A DNA stretch of 41,271 nucleotides from Deltaproteobacteria bacterium (GTDB taxonomy: Bacteria > Myxococcota_A > Polyangia > Polyangiales > Polyangiaceae). The notes beneath the pieces are model-generated. The model saw only the letters and a list, made by a program, of their open reading frames with translations. It searched no databases and was not told where the DNA came from. The DNA lies in assembly GCA_003235365.1 (NCBI GenBank), contig QJWJ01000312.1:1-41271 (forward strand), written 5' to 3'. The position numbers were made by a program, and so were the translations under genes. Below, in pieces: positions 24,454 through 32,961 of this stretch; within the stretch, counting starts at the first letter, position 1; each line of letters begins with the position of its first letter.

Positions 24454-24846
24454 TCAATGTAGCTGGGCCAGGACGCGGACCAGCTTCGACTTGACCGTGC
24501 CCGCGAGATTCGCGAGCGCTGGATTGTCGAGTCCCGCGATGGTCTGAGTTGGGTCGATCGCCGTGACCACTGCGTGCCCCTCATCGTCCTCGTAGACCAC
24601 AACGTTACAGGGTAACATCACGCCAACCTCGAGATCTGCCTCCAATGCCGCGTGGGCCAGGGGAGGATTACAGGCTCCGAGAATGCGATACCTCCGCATC
24701 GATACTCCAAGCTTGTCGTGCAACGTCTTTTGTACATCGATCTCCGTGAGTACGCCGAAGCCTTCCGTCTTCAGTGCCGCGGGAACGTCGACGAGTGCCT
24801 GGTCGAAGGTCGTGTCGAGCGCCTTGCGAATTGCAACATTTGCCAT
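24454..24846 (-). CDS. DUF302 family protein
   Basis: The 130-residue protein is of the DUF302 family, small cytoplasmic alpha/beta proteins often found with redox or stress genes. Signature segments are 'FGVLTEIDVQKTLHDKLG', 'RYRILGACNPPLAHAAL' and 'LPCNVVVYED', with the conserved Cys residues of 'GACNPP' and 'LPCNV'. The ATG at 24846 has AGGAGA eight bases upstream. It is the last gene of the ECF sigma operon. Its biochemical role is unknown; the conserved Cys pair suggests redox or metal function. Confidence 0.9.
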   Translation of the reverse strand: MANVAIRKALDTTFDQALVDVPAALKTEGFGVLTEIDVQKTLHDKLGVSMRRYRILGACNPPLAHAALEADLEVGVMLPCNVVVYEDDEGHAVVTAIDPTQTIAGLDNPALANLAGTVKSKLVRVLAQLH

Positions 24847-24886
24847 GGTTGTTTCTCCTGAATGTGTTGACGAGGTCTTGCGACGC

Positions 24887-25090
24887 TCAGCTCGACCGCT
24901 CCGACCCGCCGTCGCCCGCCCCACGACCCCACGGCCACCAACTGCGCCGCGGCGACGACGGAACTGCCTCACTTTGCCGACACTGGCAGCGTTCGGCCGC
25001 AGGTACGTCGCGCAGCACCTGCTCGACGTGCGCTCCACAGCCTGCAAACGTCGGACGCCCGCACGCGGAACATTCAATCCTACGGCACAT
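24887..25090 (-). CDS. Small Cys-rich conserved protein (67 residues)
   Basis: The first 40 residues, 'MCRRIECSACGRPTFAGCG' followed by 'AHVEQVLRDVP' and 'AERCQC', match a conserved small-protein family of many bacteria with pattern MCRxxxCxxCGxPTxxGCGxHxxxxLxxVPxxxRCxC. The six Cys and one His suggest a small zinc ribbon. The C-terminal part (W/G/R/S-rich) is variable. The start is ATG at 25090; its A is the last base of the thioredoxin stop (TGATG overlap), with GGGAGG nearby, so translation is coupled to thioredoxin. Function unknown. Confidence 0.75.
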   Translation of the reverse strand: MCRRIECSACGRPTFAGCGAHVEQVLRDVPAAERCQCRQSEAVPSSPRRSWWPWGRGAGDGGSERSS

Positions 25091-25479
25091 CACCCACCTC
25101 CCGCTGCAGCGTTTTCAGCGCCCTCACCCGACGCCGCCACCTGTTTGCGGACCTCATCCATGTCGAGTTCGCGCACCTTCTCGACCAGCTTGTCGAGTGC
25201 TGAGCCGGGTACCATTCCGGGTTGCGCGGCGAGCAGCACACCGTCACGGAGCACCATCAGCGTCGGTATCGCAGAGATCTGGAACGCTGCGGCCAAGCCG
25301 GGTTCCGCCTCCGTGTCCACCTTGCCAAAGAGCACATCGGGGTGTTTGGCCGCGGCCTTCTCGAAGATCGGCGCAAAAGCACGGCAAGGGCCGCACCACG
25401 ATGCCCAGAAGTCGAGCAAGACGATGCCTTGTTTGACGGTTTGTTCGAAGTTCTTCTCGGTTACTTGCACAGTTGCCAT
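25090..25479 (-). CDS. trxA: Thioredoxin
   Basis: The 129-residue cytoplasmic thioredoxin has active site WCGPC at residues 28-32 in 'LLDFWASWCGPCRAFAP', the cis-Pro loop 'ISAIPTLMVLRDG' and a C-terminal extension of about 25 residues ('ELDMDEVRKQV...') beyond the usual 105-110. It reduces protein disulphides. The ATG at 25479 follows AGGAGGCCAAC. It lies 43 bases after the ECF sigma gene and overlaps the small Cys-rich gene by one base. The redox operon context suggests it is a stress-induced thioredoxin rather than the housekeeping one. Confidence 0.95.
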   Translation of the reverse strand: MATVQVTEKNFEQTVKQGIVLLDFWASWCGPCRAFAPIFEKAAAKHPDVLFGKVDTEAEPGLAAAFQISAIPTLMVLRDGVLLAAQPGMVPGSALDKLVEKVRELDMDEVRKQVAASGEGAENAAAGGG

Positions 25480-25522
25480 GTTGGCCTCCTGCAGCGTCCG
25501 AGCCACCGGAGAACAAAAGGGT

Positions 25523-26347
25523 TCAGACATCGTCAGAGAAAAAGTTGCGAAGCGCCACTTTCACTGAGGCTTGAACTTCCGGGGGAACGTCGGCACTCGT
25601 CCCCGCGTGATGACACAGAGACAAGGTGCGCCTGAGGGAGTCGCAAGCCGCGCGGCACCGCACGCAGCCTTCGAGGTGTCGCTCCATTTCCGCACAAGTC
25701 TCCTTGCTGATCTGTCCTTCGAGATGCTGCGAAAACAAGGACAAGACATCCGGGCAACCCCCCGCCGATGGCGTTTGCCCCTCGACGATCGGCGCTACCC
25801 GCTCACGGACCGACAAGCGGGCGCGATGCAGCCGACTCTTGACCGCCTGCACGCTCACCCCGAGCACCTCCGCCACTTGCGGTGCAGTCAGCCCCTCGAC
25901 ATCCCGCAGCACCAACACCTCGCGATACGTCGGGTCCAACGCCGCAATGGCTTGCTCGAGTGCAAGCTCGACATGTTTACCAGCCAACGCCTCATCCGCC
26001 GGCTTCGAAGGATCCACAATGCGCTCTGCCATGGTTGGATCGGCGTCGAGAGAGCTGGGTAGCGTGGGGGCGAACTTGCTCCGACGATGCTTCTTGATGC
26101 AGTAGCTCCTGGCGATGGTGTACAGCCACGTGGAAATGGATGAGGCGCCGCGAAAGTCGCGTATGCCGCGGGCCATCGCGAGCAAGGTGTCTTGCACGAC
26201 GTCTTTGGCGTCCTCAGGATCGCGGCACATCTTCATTCCGAAGCGGTACGCCCGCGCTTGGTGCCGCTCCAGCAGTTGCTCGAGCGCGACTCGATCCCCT
26301 TGCCGTGCCTCCGCCAACAGTCGGTCATCATCGTCAGCCATCGCCAT
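25523..26347 (-). CDS. ECF sigma factor with C-terminal zinc-finger (ZAS-like) domain
   Basis: The 274-residue protein carries region 2 in 'RAYRFGMKMCRDPEDAKDVV' and 'TWLYTIARSYCIKKHRR', and region 4 in 'ALDPTYREVLVLRDVEG' followed by 'TAPQVAEVLGVSVQAVKSRL'. The last 75 residues contain 'EMERHLEGCVRCRAAC', an HxxxCxxC zinc-finger as in ZAS-type anti-sigma factors, here on the same polypeptide. A fused redox-sensing zinc centre may control the sigma part directly. Two ATG and one GTG codons (26350, 26347, 26341) are close together; the ATG at 26347 is chosen. It is the first gene of the operon with thioredoxin, Cys-rich protein and DUF302. Autoregulation is likely, but no promoter motif was confirmed. 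Confidence 0.9.
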   Translation of the reverse strand: MAMADDDDRLLAEARQGDRVALEQLLERHQARAYRFGMKMCRDPEDAKDVVQDTLLAMARGIRDFRGASSISTWLYTIARSYCIKKHRRSKFAPTLPSSLDADPTMAERIVDPSKPADEALAGKHVELALEQAIAALDPTYREVLVLRDVEGLTAPQVAEVLGVSVQAVKSRLHRARLSVRERVAPIVEGQTPSAGGCPDVLSLFSQHLEGQISKETCAEMERHLEGCVRCRAACDSLRRTLSLCHHAGTSADVPPEVQASVKVALRNFFSDDV

Positions 26348-27256
26348 CACCCGTCGCCAACACCGTACCTAGGGTCAGCGTAGCGCCAGACCGCGACGGC
26401 GGAAAGCCCCCGAGCGTCTGCGTCGGCTTCGACTGCTTTCGCCCCGCATCGTGTGCGACACGGCCAGGGCAGCTTCAATCCCACACCGCGACGAGTCGAC
26501 CGGTGAGCGGCGACCACTCCCCGCAAGCGCCCGACTCCCGTCCCCGGCGATTGAATTCACGGCTTGACGGAAGTGTCCAGCGCCAAGTCCGCGCGACGGC
26601 GAGATCACGCTTCGTTCAGGGGAAGCCACTCGCCCACAACGTTTACTTATTACATGTACACCCACCGGTGTTTGCGAGCTTCATCTACGTCGACATCGGT
26701 ATTCCCGAGAAGCCGGCGAGCCCATTGAAAAACGATACCCCCGGACATCAATCCCGATGCTGCTGCCGTCTTCGGCCTCGGGCTGAACGCGCGGGTCGAA
26801 TGAGCCCTGCCGAGGATGGCACGTACGTCGCACACCGTCGCCGCCCTGAGGCATTCTGGAAGCCAAGGAGGCCCCTGACGAACCGGCGAACACCGCGCAC
26901 AATCACCGTCGCAGACCGGCCTGCACGGCCGGTTCTTCTCGCTCGATGCTCCCCTCCGTGACGCGACCGAACAGCCGCATCCGGCGGTTCCTGCAAGCCG
27001 ATACACTCGACGAATCGCGATCGCGGCGTGATTGGAAAAGTCGGGCCGTTCCGACTCGTTCGTGGTCAGGCCGGCAACATCAGGGAACTTCGACGCCCCC
27101 TGCGGACGAGCCGCGTTTGTTGTGGTGACCGAAGCGCGAATTGACCAAACTCGACACTCACCTACCACAGATCTCGTACGCCCGGAGCCGCAAGAGCGAC
27201 CTCAGCGCGCTTTCGGCGGGGCCCTGTGATCCGCGCGCAACGCCACTTCTCCCGCA
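26348..27256. other. Long intergenic region without recognised gene
   Basis: About 909 bases separate the divergent sigma operon and SGNH hydrolase gene. Open frames here have no recognisable domains, signal peptide, or good ribosome sites, and they look like arginine-rich shadow frames. A short AT-rich patch lies near 26640-26660. It may be a decayed gene, a non-coding RNA locus, or simply spacer; both promoters should be in it. Confidence 0.5.
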
Positions 27257-28468
27257 ATGTTCAGAGCCTCTCAACCCGTGCCCCCCGCTCCCCCGTCGAC
27301 CGCTAGCTCGATCCCACCGGTTAGCCCAACCACACTCGAACCAAGGACGCAGAACTGGGTCGGTTGCTGGGGCGCGGCGCCACAACTGGTCGAATCCGAA
27401 ATCGGCGTGCGCGACAACCGCCCCCCCTGCGCGTTGCAAGACGCGACACTACGACAGATCATCTTGCCTACCCTCGACGGCAGCCGAGTTCGCCTGTCGA
27501 TCTCCAACGCTTGGGGTGACGCCCCGGTCACGATGCGTGCAATTCACATTGCCGACGCAATGCGAGGCGACGCCATCACGGCAAGCTCCAGCCGACAGTT
27601 GACGTTCGGCGGGTCCCCCTCGTTGACGCTACGAGCCGGAGAGAGCACCTGGAGCGACCCCGTGAGCTTTTCACTTCAAGCGCTGAAACGCACCGCGATC
27701 AGCATTCACTTCGGACAGGTACCGAACGACACGGCGCTCACTGGCCACCCTGGCTCACGAACGACGTCGTACATTCAGCCCGGCAATGCCGTCAACGATG
27801 CGCACCTGACGAACGCATTGAGTACCGAACACTGGTACTTCATCACGGCCATCGACGTATTGGACTCCACACGCGCCGCAGCAGTGGTCACCCTCGGCGA
27901 CTCGCTCACTGACGGCAGGGGCTCGACGACCGACGGCAACGATCGCTGGCCCGACTTTCTCGCGCGACGCCTGCAAGGCTCCAACATCGGCGTTCTGAAC
28001 ATGGGGATCGGAGGCAATACGGTCGTCCGGGGCGGGCTCGGCCCCACCGCGCTCGAGCGATTCGACCGAGACGCTCTCGGGCAAAGTAGCGTGCGATGGG
28101 TCATCCTCCTCGAAGGCATCAACGACATCGGTGAAGGACAACGTGTCGAAGCACTAGTCGCCGCATACGAACGCTTCGTGGCGATGGCCCATGCGAAACA
28201 CGTCAAGGTGTTCGCATCACCCATCTTGCCGTTCGGTGGGTCCATCTACGACAGGGTTGACACACAACGGAAACGTGACGTGCTCAACGATTGGATTCGC
28301 AACTCGAATTGTTTCGACGCCGTCGTCGACTTTGATCGGGCCGTACGCGATCCGGGTGCTCCGCACCGACTACTCGATGCCTACGACTGCGGAGACGGCT
28401 TGCACCTACACCCCGCAGGCTACGAGGCCATCGCGCGCGCCATCGATTTGAGGCTCTTCGATCGCTGA
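27257..28468 (+). CDS. SGNH/GDSL hydrolase
   Basis: The 403-residue protein is an SGNH-family esterase/lipase. The family block I is 'VVTLGDSLTDG', with the catalytic Ser216; 'GIGGNTV' supplies the Gly and 'LLEGINDIGEG' the Asn; block V is 'DGLHLHPAGYEAIA', with Asp380 and His383. The N-terminal 190 residues are a beta-rich domain ('LRQIILPTLDGSRVRLSISN', 'TAISIHFGQVP') found in many secreted SGNH enzymes acting on polysaccharide acyl groups. The first 30 residues are Pro/Ser-rich with no clear signal peptide or lipobox. The substrate is unknown; deacetylation of polysaccharide is a guess. The ATG at 27257 lacks a strong ribosome site. Confidence 0.85.
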   Translation: MFRASQPVPPAPPSTASSIPPVSPTTLEPRTQNWVGCWGAAPQLVESEIGVRDNRPPCALQDATLRQIILPTLDGSRVRLSISNAWGDAPVTMRAIHIADAMRGDAITASSSRQLTFGGSPSLTLRAGESTWSDPVSFSLQALKRTAISIHFGQVPNDTALTGHPGSRTTSYIQPGNAVNDAHLTNALSTEHWYFITAIDVLDSTRAAAVVTLGDSLTDGRGSTTDGNDRWPDFLARRLQGSNIGVLNMGIGGNTVVRGGLGPTALERFDRDALGQSSVRWVILLEGINDIGEGQRVEALVAAYERFVAMAHAKHVKVFASPILPFGGSIYDRVDTQRKRDVLNDWIRNSNCFDAVVDFDRAVRDPGAPHRLLDAYDCGDGLHLHPAGYEAIARAIDLRLFDR

Positions 28469-28982
28469 TTCGCGGGTTGGCGGAGCACTCGAGTAGAGCG
28501 CCCGCGACGGCCGGACTACGCGCGCGTGCGCGACTGGTTAAGCGCCGCCGTGCCAGAAATGGAAGTGAGTGTGGGATGAACACCCTCCTGAACTGTTCTG
28601 CTAGGGAACGGAGCAACGGTGAGTGACGATACGCCGAACACCGACCAAACCGACGTTCGCTTACCAACCGCGCTGGGCTAGGCGCAATGGTCGTTCAGGG
28701 ACGGAACGGATTCCAAACCCAGGTCGCGTGTGACCCGGACAATTCTTGGGAGAAACACCACAAGTCTCCACTTTCCCAGCAGTTGGCCCCCCCAGCGCTG
28801 CTCGCGCCCCCCCCATGCGCCGCCACCCGTCCGACGGCGACGAACCACCCCGCAGCCGAATGACGACCCAGCCGCTCGGCTCGTTCGACCCTTCACCACG
28901 GAGTGAACTCGAACGGGTTACCTCGTTCTTCCAGTGCCCTCCCTTTTAGCGAGCGATGCATTGTTGAACTAGACTGGTTTGG
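28469..28982. other. Intergenic spacer before Ser/Thr kinase
   Basis: These 514 bases hold no convincing gene in either strand. A hairpin (28470-28507) follows the hydrolase stop; the rest includes C-rich tracts around 28785-28820. The promoter of the kinase gene is expected near its right end, but no clear motif was found. Confidence 0.45.
28470..28507 (+). terminator. Weak hairpin after the SGNH hydrolase gene
   Basis: TCGCGGG (28470-28476) is complementary to CCCGCGA (28501-28507) with a 24-base loop. No T run follows. It begins two bases after the stop codon, so it could end or protect the transcript; low confidence. Confidence 0.3.
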
Positions 28983-30296
28983 ATGGGAATGGGTCGTATC
29001 ATCGCCAAACGTTACCGCTTGGAGGACGTGCTTGGCGAGGGGGGGCAGGCGACAGTTCATCGGGCAATCGACCTGCACACCGGTCGCGAAGTGGCCGTCA
29101 AGGTTCTCAACGGGCAACTGGCGCGAGACCCCACGGTCGTCGCACGCGTCGCTCGCGAACAACAAGCAATGGTCATGTTGGCTGGCACCAATGCGGTCGA
29201 GTTCATCGATCTTTGTGTCGAAGCGGACGAGACCTTGTGCTTGGTGCTGGAGTTGCTCGAAGGGCGAGATCTCGAATCGCGGTTGGCGGAGCTGCACCGA
29301 GCAGGCGAGCAGATGCCAATCCAAGAGATGGTCGAGATCATGCAACCGGTGGTGGACACACTGGATCGGGCTCATGCCGTTGGGATTGTTCACCGCGATC
29401 TGAAACCCAGTAACATCTTCCTGCTCAGCGCGCGCCTCGGCGGCGGAACGCGCCTGCTGGACTTCGGTTTGGCCAACCTCGCAACCAGTGACCCACTGAC
29501 CGCGGTCGGCACCGTGATGGGCTCCCCGAGCTACATCGCTCCCGAGTCGTGGGCAGGGATCCCCGGTCGCGCCGGTTCGCGAGCAGACCTCTACTCGCTG
29601 GGCGTGATCCTATTTCGACTACTCAGCGGGCGCATGCCCTTTGTCGGCAAGACGTTGCTCGAGAAGATGCGCAACACCACCAGTGCCGAACGTCCCAGCC
29701 TCTACGAACTGAGACCGGACCTCCCGCCTCAGGTGGACATTTGGGTCGAACGAGCCCTGGCCGTCGATCCCAAAGATCGGTTTGCTTCTCCTGCCGCCTG
29801 TTTCGGCGAATTGTTGTGGGCGCTCGAGCTGGCTCCGCACCCGTCCGAACAGAAACGAAACCAGCTCAGCGCAGCCCAAGCATCCGAAGTGCGCAATTGG
29901 CTCGACGATGACGCGGCAAAACGCGATTCGCTCCCGCTGTTGTCCATCGAACCGATGCCAATTGCCGCACAGGGCGAGTTCGACGACGCCGAGGAGGTTC
30001 CTGCGTCGGACCGGTTGCCATACCTGTCCGTCGACCCCGAACCCGTGTCGGAGCCGCCGCTGGACGCATCTCAAGAACGGCCTGTTGCACGGTGCCTGAC
30101 AACGGCCCGCTTGCCACCGATCCCGAAACCGCCGGCGGTTCCCGGCAAAGAAGTGTCGGCGACGTTCGCGCAGCGCGATGTGCCGAGCTCCGTCGCTCCG
30201 AGTGCCTTTCCGGAGAAGTCGGGATTGCGCACGAGTGACGAGTGGGAGGCAGAAACGGCCTTCTATCTGCCGGGCAACGGCCTGCCCAGACGTTGA
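28983..30296 (+). CDS. Soluble Ser/Thr protein kinase
   Basis: The 437-residue eukaryotic-like kinase has its kinase domain at about residues 10-285: P-loop 'LGEGGQATVHRA', catalytic Lys40 in 'VAVKVL', HRD motif with Asp139 in 'HRDLKPSNIF', DFG with Asp160, 'SPSYIAPE' and 'DLYSLGVILFRLLSGRMP'. The 150-residue C-terminal tail is Pro/Ala/Asp-rich ('LLSIEPMP', 'YLSVDPEP' repeats) without a transmembrane helix, so the enzyme is cytoplasmic; such tails can dock partners or be phosphorylated. The ATG at 28983 is the first in frame; a second ATG two codons on is possible. A perfect 12-bp hairpin follows the stop. Substrate unknown. Confidence 0.93.
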   Translation: MGMGRIIAKRYRLEDVLGEGGQATVHRAIDLHTGREVAVKVLNGQLARDPTVVARVAREQQAMVMLAGTNAVEFIDLCVEADETLCLVLELLEGRDLESRLAELHRAGEQMPIQEMVEIMQPVVDTLDRAHAVGIVHRDLKPSNIFLLSARLGGGTRLLDFGLANLATSDPLTAVGTVMGSPSYIAPESWAGIPGRAGSRADLYSLGVILFRLLSGRMPFVGKTLLEKMRNTTSAERPSLYELRPDLPPQVDIWVERALAVDPKDRFASPAACFGELLWALELAPHPSEQKRNQLSAAQASEVRNWLDDDAAKRDSLPLLSIEPMPIAAQGEFDDAEEVPASDRLPYLSVDPEPVSEPPLDASQERPVARCLTTARLPPIPKPPAVPGKEVSATFAQRDVPSSVAPSAFPEKSGLRTSDEWEAETAFYLPGNGLPRR

Positions 30297-30317
30297 AAGG
30301 AGTTGCAGCCGCTCCGA

Positions 30318-30349
30318 GAACGACGCGCTTCGAGCAGAGCGCGTCGTTC
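30318..30349 (+). terminator. Perfect 12-bp hairpin after the kinase gene
   Basis: GAACGACGCGCT (30318-30329) pairs exactly with AGCGCGTCGTTC (30338-30349) around an eight-base loop, 22 bases after the kinase stop. No T run follows, so it may be factor-dependent or an RNA-stabilising end. Confidence 0.55.
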
Positions 30350-30433
30350 GCAGGCGCGCGCAACGCCCTCGATGAGCCTCCCATTGGTGCCGTGGTCGTA
30401 TGACGCTACACTCGTCGTCACCGCGAGTAAGCC

Positions 30434-30892
30434 GTGAAGAGCGATCCCGATTCCCCCGAATTCGAACTGCACTCAGCGTCCGCGCGCTCGGAGCCTCCTG
30501 TGCTGTTGGCCGATCCCCAGCTGCGACGCATCGTTCGCTACGCATCGTTCGCCTATCCGCCGCTCACCCTCGCCTGGTACCACGTCGCGTGGTTGACGGC
30601 CTGGGCCGTGTTGGGACACCGCCCACGCTACTTGCTCGACGATCCGAAGTACATTCACTGGAGCGTCGAGATACCGTCGCTGATTGCCCACTGGATGACG
30701 CTCGCCAGCTTCGGCATCCTGCCGCTCTCGGCGTTGGCGACCTCGACGCTCGGTTGGTACGCTGGCGGGAGCAGCGCACGACGGCTTCGATGCATTCTCG
30801 TGGATCTGAGCGTGCTCGGCCTGTGCTGGTTCGGTGGGATCCTCTACCTGCGCGCTGATCCGTTCGGCATCATCGACTGGTATTTCGACTGA
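30434..30892 (+). CDS. Small membrane protein, function unknown
   Basis: The 152-residue protein has three predicted transmembrane helices (about residues 40-60, 83-108 and 119-138) after a charged N-terminal segment ('SDPDSPEFELHS'). Between helices 1 and 2 is 'GHRPRYLLDDPKYI', and the C terminus is 'DPFGIIDWYFD'. It resembles small hypothetical membrane proteins of myxobacteria that I cannot place in a family. The start is GTG at 30434 with a weak ribosome site. It is 137 bases after the kinase gene and may share its regulation, although a hairpin lies between. Confidence 0.65.
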   Translation: MKSDPDSPEFELHSASARSEPPVLLADPQLRRIVRYASFAYPPLTLAWYHVAWLTAWAVLGHRPRYLLDDPKYIHWSVEIPSLIAHWMTLASFGILPLSALATSTLGWYAGGSSARRLRCILVDLSVLGLCWFGGILYLRADPFGIIDWYFD

Positions 30893-31096
30893 AGCGTTGC
30901 GACGCCGAACCGCTGTGACGGCCCGAGCGTTCGAGGATCGATGGACTGGGTCGAGACGCGACGAACCGCGAGGCAACGCGTCTCGACCCAACCCGGCGTT
31001 GCTCGAATCCAGTTACCAGTCGAGCTCATTCAGTCGGCTTCCCCGTGTTCTCGGTCATGGACTCGGTTGCGCTGGCCTGGTTCACGCAACCCACGC

Positions 31097-32203
31097 TCAC
31101 GGATCGGCGAGCAGCTCGAGTTCCTTGAGTCCCGTATTCCCGCCACTGGTGCTCGACGCGTTGAAACGCACGGTCTGCGCCTCGACCGCTTCTTCGAACT
31201 CGAACACGTAGCGCCGGTCCGGATCGGGTGACGCGAAGGGGCCCAAGGTGACTGAGTCGTCGAACACCAACTCGAAGGACTCGATGATGGAGCTGCCGTC
31301 GCTCATCTTGCGGCTGCGAACAGCAACGGCTTCGAGCAGGTGTGGTTGCCCGAGATCCAAAACCAGGAACGCGCCGTCACCATCGCCATTCGTGGCCCAT
31401 TCGGTGCCCATCTGACCATCGATGGCGGCGAGGGCGCCCCAATTGGCGTCGTCGGCAACGCCACCGTAGTTGGAACTCTTGTCGATCACCCGCACCCCAC
31501 GCGCGGACAACGCGACGTTGATGCGATCGTCTTCGACGGCGGCCTCCGCGGCCAACGTCGTGAATGACCGAAGGTCGGAATGGAACACGTCGTCGCTGGG
31601 CGTCGTGACGACTGCGCGAAAGTGGATGACCGAGGCCGCAGGTAAGTCTTCCAGCGGAACGCGGTGGTCGAGCGCATATGGGTCGTCGGGATCCATGTCT
31701 GGATCGACGGCGGTGTTGACGAGCGCGTCGCTCGACAATCCCCACTCGACGACGCAGCTCGTCTCGACACTGGTACCAAAGCGCACGGTGGCGCGATCCG
31801 ACGCGACATCTTCGACGCGCAAGTCGATGAAGCTCACTGCGTTCGTCGTCGAGTCTTGGCCTGCGGCGGCATCCATCGAAGTGTCGGCTTCGGGCGGGGC
31901 GGCGCTTGCCCCGCTGTCTCGCGAGACGTCCGCTGCGGCGTCATCGGCAACTGCGGCGTCATCAGCAACTGCGGCGTCGTCGACAACTGCGGGTCCCCCG
32001 GCGTCACTGGGCACCGTAGCGTCTTTGCTCGATGTCGGCTCGGACTCACCCGCATCGTTGGGCGCGGAGGCTGCTGCCCGCGCTTCATCATCGGAATCGG
32101 AGACCCCACACGCGAGCGGCATCGAGGACGCCGTGATGCACGCAATCCAAGTCAGCACACCACGACACGGCGAAAGGACACGGGATGGCGACCGACTGCA
32201 CAC
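31097..32203 (-). CDS. Lipoprotein with fibronectin-III-like and discoidin (F5/8 type C) domains
   Basis: Predicted 368-residue lipoprotein with lipobox 'SMPLAC' (Cys 32 from the assumed GTG start at 32203; a GTG at 32284 would give a 57-residue signal, which is unusually long). An Asp/Ala-rich linker includes near-repeats of 'AAVADD'. Residues about 120-215 look like a fibronectin type III-type fold ('IDLRVEDVASDRATVRFG', 'WGLSSDALVNTAV', 'HFRAVVTTPSDDVFHSDL'). The last 150 residues match a discoidin/F5-8 type C domain: 'DANWGALAAIDGQMGTEWAT', 'AFLVLDLGQPHLLEAVAVRS', 'VRFNASSTSGGNTGLKELEL'. Such domains bind glycans or membranes outside the cell. It is convergent with the small membrane protein gene. 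Confidence 0.78.
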   Translation of the reverse strand: MCSRSPSRVLSPCRGVLTWIACITASSMPLACGVSDSDDEARAAASAPNDAGESEPTSSKDATVPSDAGGPAVVDDAAVADDAAVADDAAADVSRDSGASAAPPEADTSMDAAAGQDSTTNAVSFIDLRVEDVASDRATVRFGTSVETSCVVEWGLSSDALVNTAVDPDMDPDDPYALDHRVPLEDLPAASVIHFRAVVTTPSDDVFHSDLRSFTTLAAEAAVEDDRINVALSARGVRVIDKSSNYGGVADDANWGALAAIDGQMGTEWATNGDGDGAFLVLDLGQPHLLEAVAVRSRKMSDGSSIIESFELVFDDSVTLGPFASPDPDRRYVFEFEEAVEAQTVRFNASSTSGGNTGLKELELLADP

Positions 32204-32311
32204 GAGTCGTTTATTGGGCAGAGTACGGGTCGTCCGCAAGACCGCACTCCGCGCGCTGACTACATTCGCCACGAAGGCATGCACCGAACGACCCGCATAA
32301 GCGCGCCAGTC

Positions 32312-32764
32312 TCAAACAGCAGTCTTCACTTCCGCAATCAGCGGATTCTGCAGGAGGGCAGCGAGGGAACGAGCTCTGACCAGCAAGGCGGTATTGTCGT
32401 TCTCATCAACCTTCAAGAACGACATCGCATCGACGATCTGGTGTGGCAGAAACCCCTTGTGGACTCCCGTGAGCCAGCCCAATGCGGTAACGACCGACTG
32501 GGTCACGCGCGAACCGGTGATGACGGCAACTCGCTCGATCCCCATACGCTTTACCAGGTTGCCGATCTCCTTGCGCTGCAGCGCATCCAGCTGGACGTCC
32601 GAAGCCAGCACGAGGCAGCCGCGCACCGTCCGGATCGAGCCGCACTCATCGAGAAACTTGTTCCATTCCTCTCGCGCTGGCGGGCGCGTGGCGTGAACCA
32701 CCAACAAGACCTTCCCAACAGCCTCCCAAGCCAGCGTTTTTCCAATCCCGTCTCCCAAACCCAC
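32312..32764 (-). CDS. STAS/SEC14-like small protein
   Basis: The 150-residue protein has the strand/helix order of SpoIIAA-like STAS domains: 'KVLLVVHATRPPAREEWNKF', 'GCLVLASDVQLDALQR', 'GIERVAVITGSRVTQSVVTA' and 'KGFLPHQIVDAMSFLKV'. Similar short proteins are frequent in myxobacteria and may bind small ligands or partner regulators. No signal peptide. The GTG at 32764 is the first start in the open frame, with GGAG 9 bases before; a downstream start is possible. It is upstream of the discoidin lipoprotein in the same direction with a 108-base gap to that gene's start. Function unknown. Confidence 0.6.
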   Translation of the reverse strand: MGLGDGIGKTLAWEAVGKVLLVVHATRPPAREEWNKFLDECGSIRTVRGCLVLASDVQLDALQRKEIGNLVKRMGIERVAVITGSRVTQSVVTALGWLTGVHKGFLPHQIVDAMSFLKVDENDNTALLVRARSLAALLQNPLIAEVKTAV

Positions 32765-32961
32765 CCCCTACTCCCCAAGTCACCGCACGGCATCAAACCT
32801 GACATCGGTCTGAATCGTGCGGCCCGCGTTCCCAAACCAGCCGTTTCGCCGCCAGTATGGCGACGGCCCCGCAACGGTCAAAGCAAATGTTTCGACGCCC
32901 ACTGACACGCCGTGAAGCGGGATGAACCTACACTTCGCCACATCGATGGAGCGCTCGCAAA

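Noticed and set aside
24272..24457. 61-codon frame directly after the DUF302 gene, with a TTG start overlapping its stop
   Set aside because: No ribosome site, no known family; overlap probably chance.
26650..27168. Minus-strand frame of 172 codons in the empty region
   Set aside because: Cys/Arg-rich without domain, no ribosome site; left as unannotated spacer although a decayed gene cannot be excluded.
31664..32905. Plus-strand open frame of 413 codons across the discoidin lipoprotein and STAS-like genes
   Set aside because: It runs antisense to two supported genes and shows no motif or ribosome site.
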